Shown: positions 61,365-64,000 of the stretch, piece by piece | Layout of the letters: each line of letters opens with the position of its first letter | How positions within the stretch are numbered: the stretch's first letter is position 1 | Source: an uncultured Rubrobacteraceae bacterium | Lineage (GTDB): Bacteria; Actinomycetota; Rubrobacteria; Rubrobacterales; Rubrobacteraceae | Length of the DNA stretch: 64,000 nucleotides | Reading direction: 5' to 3' | NCBI GenBank assembly: GCA_902806085.1 | Contig: CADCVH010000108.1 | Coordinates: 1 to 64,000, forward strand | Translations under genes and position numbers: made by a program | Notes under the pieces: generated by a model | What the model was told of the DNA's origin: nothing | Database searches by the model: none | The model's input: only the letters and a program-made list of their open reading frames with translations

Positions 61365-63815
61365 TTGGCGGACCGGATAGCGAACCCCTGGGGCCGGCGC
61401 ACGCCGTTCGGAAGGGACGAGGAATGGCCCGTTCGGGTCGACCAGTTCCTGGAGGAGGGCGTGGACGAGGAGGACGTGGATGCCTGGGTCCAGACGGCCT
61501 CTATCCTCCACTCCAACGGCGACGCCCTCGACGTGGCGGTCAAGGACGGCCGCATGGTCGGGGTACGGGGACGCGGGGTGGACCGCGTCAACAAGGGCCG
61601 CCTCGACCCGAAGGACCTCTTCGGCTGGCAGGCCAACAACTCCGAAGACCGGCTCCTGAAGCCGCTCGTTCGACGGGACGGCGAACTCGTCGAGGCGAGT
61701 TGGGAGGAGGCCTTCGACCGGATCGTCGGTGAGTCCAAGAGGCTGCTCGAAGAGAGGGGGCCGCTCGCCTTCGGCTTCTACACGACAGGACAGCTCTTCC
61801 TTGAGGAGTACTACACCTTGGGCGTCATCGGCAAGGCGGGCCTGGGTACGCCCCACATGGACGGCAACACGCGTTTGTGCACGGCGACCGCCGGTCAGGC
61901 CCTAAAGGAGACCTTCGGCTCCGACGGGCAGCCGGGCTCCTACGCGGACATAAACCACGCCGACGCCATCATGCTCTTCGGGCACAACATGGCCGAGACG
62001 CAGGCCGTGACCTGGATGCGCATCCTCGACCGCCTGGAGGGGCCGAACCCGCCCCATCTCGTCGTGGTGGACCCGAGGCCCACGCCCGTCGCCCGGAGGG
62101 CCACCGTGCACCTGGCCGTAAAGAACGGCACCAACGTGGCCCTCCTCAACGCCCTTCTGCACGAGATCGTAAAGAACGGCTGGTACGACCGAGGGTACGT
62201 GGACGCCCACACGCTGGGATTCGAGGAGCTCAAGAGCACGGTCGCGGATTGCACGCCGGAGTGGGCCGCCGGGATCTGCGGGGTCGAGGCCGGGCGTATC
62301 CGGGAGGCGGCGCGCATCCTCGGGACCGCGGGGCGGCTGCTCAGTACGGCGCTCCAGGGCGTCTACCAGAGCCACCAGGCGACGGCGGCGGCCTGCGGGA
62401 TCAACAACATCCACCTGCTGCGCGGGATGCTCGGTAAGCCCGGCTGCGGCGTCCTGCAGTTCAACGGCCAGCCCACCGCGCAGAACACGCGCGAAACCGG
62501 TGCTAACGGGGATCTGCCCGCGTTCAGGAACTGGGACAACAAGGAGCACGTCCAGGAGCTCGCGGATCTGTGGAACGTGGACCTGATGAAGATACCGCAC
62601 TGGGCCCCGCCGACCCACGCCATGCAGATCTGGCGCTACGCCGAGCAGGGCTCCATAAGGTTCCTCTGGATAAGCTGCACGAACCCCGCGGTCTCCCTCC
62701 CCGAGCTGCGCCGCATCAGAAACATCCTCCATAGGGAAGACCTCTTCGTGGTCGTCCAGGACATCTTCCTGACGGAGACGGCGAGGCTCGCCGACGTGGT
62801 CCTGCCCGCGGCGACCTGGGGCGAGAAGACCGGCACCTACACGAACACCGACCGCACGGTGCACCTCTCGGAGGCCGGCGTCGAGCCGCCGGGCGAGACC
62901 AAACACGACATGGACATCTTTCTCGAGTACGCGAAGCGGATGGACTTCCGCGACAGGGACGGGCAGCCGCTCATAAAGTGGGAGCACCCCGAGGAGGCCT
63001 TCGAGGCGTGGAAGGAGTGCACGCGCGGGCGCCCCTGCGACTACACGCGCATCACCTACGAGAAGCTCAGGGGCGGCTCGGGCGTGCAGTGGCCCTGCAA
63101 CGAGGAGCACCCCGACGGCACCGAGCGTCTCTACGGGGACGCGGACTTCAACACCCGCACCACAGACTGCGAGACCTACGGCCACGACCTGCTCACGGGG
63201 GCCGTCAATTCCGAGGACGACCACCGCGCCATAGCCCCCGGGGGGCGGGCTTTCCTGAAGGCCGCCCCGTACACGCCGCCCCACGAGGAGCCGGGGGAGG
63301 AGTACCCCTTCCGCCTCAACACGGGGCGTACGATCTTCCACTTCCACACCCGCACCAAGACCGCCCGCGCTCCCCAACTGCAGGACGCGGCGCCCGAGGC
63401 GTGGGTCGAGATCTCCCCCACGGACGCCGGAAACCTCGGCGTCTGCGAGGGCGACACGGTGCGCGTGGAGTCCCCGCGCGGCCGGATGGAGGCGAAGGCC
63501 CGCGTGAGCGGCATCCGCGCCGGCGTCGTCTTCGCGCCGTTCCACTACGGCTACTTCGATCAGAAGGGCGGGGACGAACCCGCCGGGCGCGCCCGGGCGG
63601 CGAACGAGCTGACCATCACCGAGTGGGACCCCGTCTCCAAGCAGCCGCTCTTCAAGGCTGGGGCTGTGCGGGTGACGAAGATCGCGGACGCGGACGGTTC
63701 GCCCGCGCCGGCGCCGACGAACACCGCGTCGAGGCCTGCCGGGAACGGAGGGGTGCCGGAGACGACGGGTGGTGCCGGGGCCGGGGTGACCGAGACGACG
63801 GAAGGCGGAAGGTAG
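61365..63815 (+). CDS. Molybdopterin oxidoreductase lacking N-terminal Fe-S ligands
   Basis: 816 residues from TTG 61365 (AGGAGAGG upstream). The fold is that of nitrate reductase/formate dehydrogenase-type bis-MGD enzymes: GNTRLCTATAGQALKETFGSDG, GHNMAETQAVTW, TNPAVSLPELRRIR, ATWGEKTGTYTNTDR and the C-terminal MGD domain (LNTGRTIFHFHTRTKTAR). The Cys in TRLCTA is likely the Mo ligand. At the start, where CxxCxxxC is expected, the chain reads ASILHSNGDALDVAVKDG, so no cluster can bind. The last 40 residues are a low-complexity tail. Confidence 0.85.
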   Translation: MADRIANPWGRRTPFGRDEEWPVRVDQFLEEGVDEEDVDAWVQTASILHSNGDALDVAVKDGRMVGVRGRGVDRVNKGRLDPKDLFGWQANNSEDRLLKPLVRRDGELVEASWEEAFDRIVGESKRLLEERGPLAFGFYTTGQLFLEEYYTLGVIGKAGLGTPHMDGNTRLCTATAGQALKETFGSDGQPGSYADINHADAIMLFGHNMAETQAVTWMRILDRLEGPNPPHLVVVDPRPTPVARRATVHLAVKNGTNVALLNALLHEIVKNGWYDRGYVDAHTLGFEELKSTVADCTPEWAAGICGVEAGRIREAARILGTAGRLLSTALQGVYQSHQATAAACGINNIHLLRGMLGKPGCGVLQFNGQPTAQNTRETGANGDLPAFRNWDNKEHVQELADLWNVDLMKIPHWAPPTHAMQIWRYAEQGSIRFLWISCTNPAVSLPELRRIRNILHREDLFVVVQDIFLTETARLADVVLPAATWGEKTGTYTNTDRTVHLSEAGVEPPGETKHDMDIFLEYAKRMDFRDRDGQPLIKWEHPEEAFEAWKECTRGRPCDYTRITYEKLRGGSGVQWPCNEEHPDGTERLYGDADFNTRTTDCETYGHDLLTGAVNSEDDHRAIAPGGRAFLKAAPYTPPHEEPGEEYPFRLNTGRTIFHFHTRTKTARAPQLQDAAPEAWVEISPTDAGNLGVCEGDTVRVESPRGRMEAKARVSGIRAGVVFAPFHYGYFDQKGGDEPAGRARAANELTITEWDPVSKQPLFKAGAVRVTKIADADGSPAPAPTNTASRPAGNGGVPETTGGAGAGVTETTEGGR

Positions 63816-63816
63816 C

Positions 63817-64000
63817 GTGCATCTGGCGAACTACCTGGGGTACCTGCACCAGTCCGAGCAGTACCTGGCGGCGGGGTTTCGCAAGGTCGGCGAGGGCCAC
63901 GCCGCGGAGGTGGACGTGTTCCACACGGGCAACACGCTCGCGCAGCAGTGCGAGGCCCACGTGGAGGCGCTGGAGCCGTTCGTGGAGCGTTACGGCGAGG
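63817..64000 (+). CDS. Start of an unidentified helical protein (partial)
   Basis: 61 visible residues from GTG 63817, 1 bp after the oxidoreductase stop. They are helical, with His/Glu at regular spacing (LHQSEQYLAAGFRKVGEGHA, EVDVFHTGNTLAQQCEAHVE), which could be a ferritin-like bundle. It is probably a partner in the same operon. Confidence 0.6.
   Translation, partial: MHLANYLGYLHQSEQYLAAGFRKVGEGHAAEVDVFHTGNTLAQQCEAHVEALEPFVERYGE

Overview
The window is high-GC DNA with a mostly actinobacterial gene set: nrdR with a B12-dependent nrdJ, DUF3618 and phage-holin-III stress membrane proteins, a TIGR02611 protein, an F420/PPOX-type protein, twin-arginine lipoproteins, and many genes that appear leaderless. 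A deep-branching, desiccation- or radiation-tolerant actinomycete of the Rubrobacter type fits best. That assignment is inference from gene content and protein resemblance; there is no rRNA gene here.

Layout. 1-5.5 kb: a right-to-left sulfur cluster with a Tat-exported arylsulfotransferase-like lipoprotein followed by three alkaline-phosphatase-superfamily sulfatases whose nucleophile positions are Ser, Thr and Cys. 5.7-7.9 kb: an arsenic operon (arsM, arsR, internally deleted arsB, arsC) behind a promoter with an ArsR-type operator. 8.2-12.1 kb: tadA, nrdR, nrdJ and a strong terminator. 12.4-19.9 kb: two membrane glycosyltransferases, a CDF metal transporter, tRNA-Ser(CGA), a DUF2231-Rieske fusion, paired TPR membrane proteins and a DUF1802 gene. 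20-22.8 kb: fumC, then hicAB and vapBC, then a degenerate second copy of the fumC 3' end. 22.9-32.5 kb: typA, msrA, ggt, a cupin, a deaminase, a frameshifted histidine phosphatase, an M24 peptidase and a NifU-type protein. 32.5-35.1 kb: a decaying patch with a FAD monooxygenase flanked by SDR and epoxide-hydrolase remnants. 35.1-37.7 kb: membrane proteins, including a divergent pair whose start codons are only 19 bp apart. 37.8-41.6 kb: gltX with tRNA-Glu(CTC), and a visibly AT-richer gene lying between that tRNA and a tRNA-Glu pseudogene. 41.7-45.6 kb: DoxX, DUF1330 and the lutABC lactate-oxidation operon. 45.7-50.0 kb: a lipid kinase, AIM24, and a run of membrane/coiled-coil stress-type proteins that includes two previously uncalled tiny membrane proteins. 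50.2-54.5 kb: an HTH-MEDS regulator, an ECF sigma factor, an AI-2E transporter, and a NarL regulator with a truncated kinase. 55-64 kb: a DUF892 ferritin-like protein, a glycosyltransferase and its decayed duplicate, an F420/PPOX protein, a DJ-1/PfpI protein, a zinc dehydrogenase, and a molybdopterin oxidoreductase lacking the usual N-terminal iron-sulfur ligands.

The clearest multi-gene units are the sulfatase/sulfotransferase set, the ars operon, nrdRJ, hicAB-vapBC, lutABC and the 47-50 kb envelope cluster. Several loci are visibly broken (arsB, VOC protein, histidine phosphatase, SDR, epoxide hydrolase, glycosyltransferase copy, tRNA-Glu copy, fumC end), so this part of the genome is being remodelled. 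All calls come from reading the sequence; no database search was run.
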